Source: Micrococcaceae bacterium RIT 802
GTDB taxonomy: Bacteria; Actinomycetota; Actinomycetes; Actinomycetales; Micrococcaceae
Reading direction: 5' to 3'
NCBI GenBank assembly: GCA_016892645.1
Contig: JAFEMX010000012.1
Coordinates: forward strand, 1-64,000
Length of the DNA: 64,000 nt
Part shown: piece by piece, positions 63,406-64,000 of the stretch
Numbering within the stretch: the first letter of the stretch is position 1
Layout: each line of letters begins with the position of its first letter
Notes under the pieces: generated by a model
Database searches by the model: none
The model's input: only the letters and a program-made list of their open reading frames with translations
What the model was told of the DNA's origin: nothing
Made by a program: the position numbers and the translations under genes

Positions 63406-64000
63406 GGCGCGGTCTCCGCGAGCTCACTGGCATCGTCGGGGATCGAGAGGCCAAAGACCTCGTCATAGATCGACAGGTCACGGACTTGGACGCCGGGCGA
63501 AGTCGGCCGTTTCATCGTCCGGTACGCCCGCCGCAGTTCCGCGGCCTTGGCCAGGTGGCGTTTATCCGTCAGGACCTGGTGCCGGGCCCAGTCCCGGTCG
63601 TGGACGGCCAATACCTTGCCATCGCAGGTGACCCTGACGGTTTCGAGGTCACAGCTGACATCGACGATGCGCCCGATCGCGGAGGGATCAACGGAGTAGT
63701 CGTTGGCGAATACCCTGACGTAGTAGTCCCGCGGAAGCCTGATGCTCTTGCGCAGCATGGTTTCCGGCGCTATTGGCGACAGGGCCCGCATCGCCGCCCG
63801 GTCGTGGACGATCAGATCCGCGGGCCGGCCATGATGCGAGCGCGAATACCGTGCATTTGCCCGCGGTAGCCAACCTGCGAGTTGGGCGTTGAAGTCGGAG
63901 GGATGGCTGAAGGTACGTCCGGGCATGAAGCCTCGGCGGAAGAACCCGTTCATGCGCTCGACCATGCCCTTGGATTCCGGATCTTTGGGTGGAAGGAGCC
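63402..64000 (-). CDS. istA: IS21-family transposase IstA, C-terminal part (cut by window end)
   Basis: The frame is open to the window edge, so the N-terminus and first two catalytic Asp residues lie outside. The visible part begins LLPPKDPESKGMVERMNG, where PESKG carries the Glu of the DDE triad. The Mu-transposase-C type beta-barrel domain follows (IRLPRDYYVRVFANDYSVDP, HRDW-type VHDRDWARH). It is partial only because of the window, with no frameshift seen. Confidence 0.9.
   Translation of the reverse strand, partial: LLPPKDPESKGMVERMNGFFRRGFMPGRTFSHPSDFNAQLAGWLPRANARYSRSHHGRPADLIVHDRAAMRALSPIAPETMLRKSIRLPRDYYVRVFANDYSVDPSAIGRIVDVSCDLETVRVTCDGKVLAVHDRDWARHQVLTDKRHLAKAAELRRAYRTMKRPTSPGVQVRDLSIYDEVFGLSIPDDASELAETAP

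Larger units (their letters stand above)
62432..64000 (-). mobile_element. IS21-family insertion sequence (partial, runs off the window)
   Basis: istB and the C-terminal half of istA are present in the usual istA-istB order on the minus strand, with the 4-bp gene overlap typical of IS21 elements. The istB-side end of the element lies near TGACTAATTG (62432) with terminal repeats at 62436-62635. The istA-side end is beyond base 64000. The boundary at 62432 is estimated. Confidence 0.8.

Overview
The window looks like a stretch of chromosome from a high-GC Gram-positive bacterium of the Micrococcales, most likely Micrococcaceae (Arthrobacter/Citricoccus/Micrococcus-like). The basis is strong G/C bias at third codon positions, a mycothiol-dependent maleylpyruvate-isomerase-type enzyme, a homodimeric pyruvate dehydrogenase E1, an inositol-1-phosphate synthase, and actinobacterial gene order around rpsF-ssb-rpsR-rplI-dnaB and cca-NUDIX-murJ-trxB-trxA. 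The genus is inference.

Region 1 (about 1-18,100) is a purine/ureide and glyoxylate catabolism region. A minus-strand operon makes OHCU decarboxylase, 5-hydroxyisourate hydrolase, uricase and an NCS2 urate/xanthine permease. A second minus-strand operon makes malic enzyme, malate synthase, an aldolase-like DUF6986 protein and ureidoglycine aminohydrolase. Hydroxypyruvate isomerase and tartronate-semialdehyde reductase (the glycerate branch), an NCS1 permease and a hydantoin/allantoin-racemase-like protein lie at the left. Together they would take urate through allantoin-type ureides to glyoxylate, then malate and pyruvate, or glycerate. An IclR regulator sits in the middle. The promoters carry a shared 15-bp operator-like motif, in three of them with a second weaker copy exactly 21 bp away. 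Embedded in this region are a TetR/MFS divergent pair, a VOC protein, a mycothiol-dependent enzyme and a broken copy of such an enzyme.

Region 2 (18,100-26,500) holds a PadR regulator with a membrane partner, pyruvate dehydrogenase aceE, an Asp-box (BNR) repeat protein paired with a MoaD/ThiS-like ubiquitin-fold protein, a TDT-family transporter and a pirin.

Region 3 (26,500-43,600, mostly minus strand) starts with dnaB and an AT-rich intergenic cluster of DnaA boxes, followed by two small plus-strand genes and the rplI-rpsR-ssb-rpsF operon. Then come an acyltransferase-3/SGNH protein, an M18 aminopeptidase, two NarL-type two-component systems flanking an ABC exporter, and a GT87 glycosyltransferase.

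Region 4 (43,700-50,700) is a plus-strand sialic-acid-type (nonulosonate) surface-glycan cluster: neuA fused to a HAD phosphatase, a short neuB, a GT2, a polysialyltransferase-like protein and two further putative glycosyltransferases. Next are ino1 and fhs.

Region 5 (53,760-54,430) has no gene longer than 50 codons. It holds a convincing minus-strand operon of four very small ORFs, most with strong Shine-Dalgarno sequences, preceded by a promoter with a perfect inverted repeat in its spacer and followed by a strong hairpin. This is the best candidate here for something undescribed.

Region 6 (54,500-62,200) is the conserved origin-proximal block: histidine phosphatase, CCA-adding enzyme, NUDIX, MurJ, a membrane pseudokinase remnant with a discoidin-like domain, TrxB and TrxA. 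The right edge (62,430-64,000) is an IS21-family element (istB complete, istA cut by the window end).
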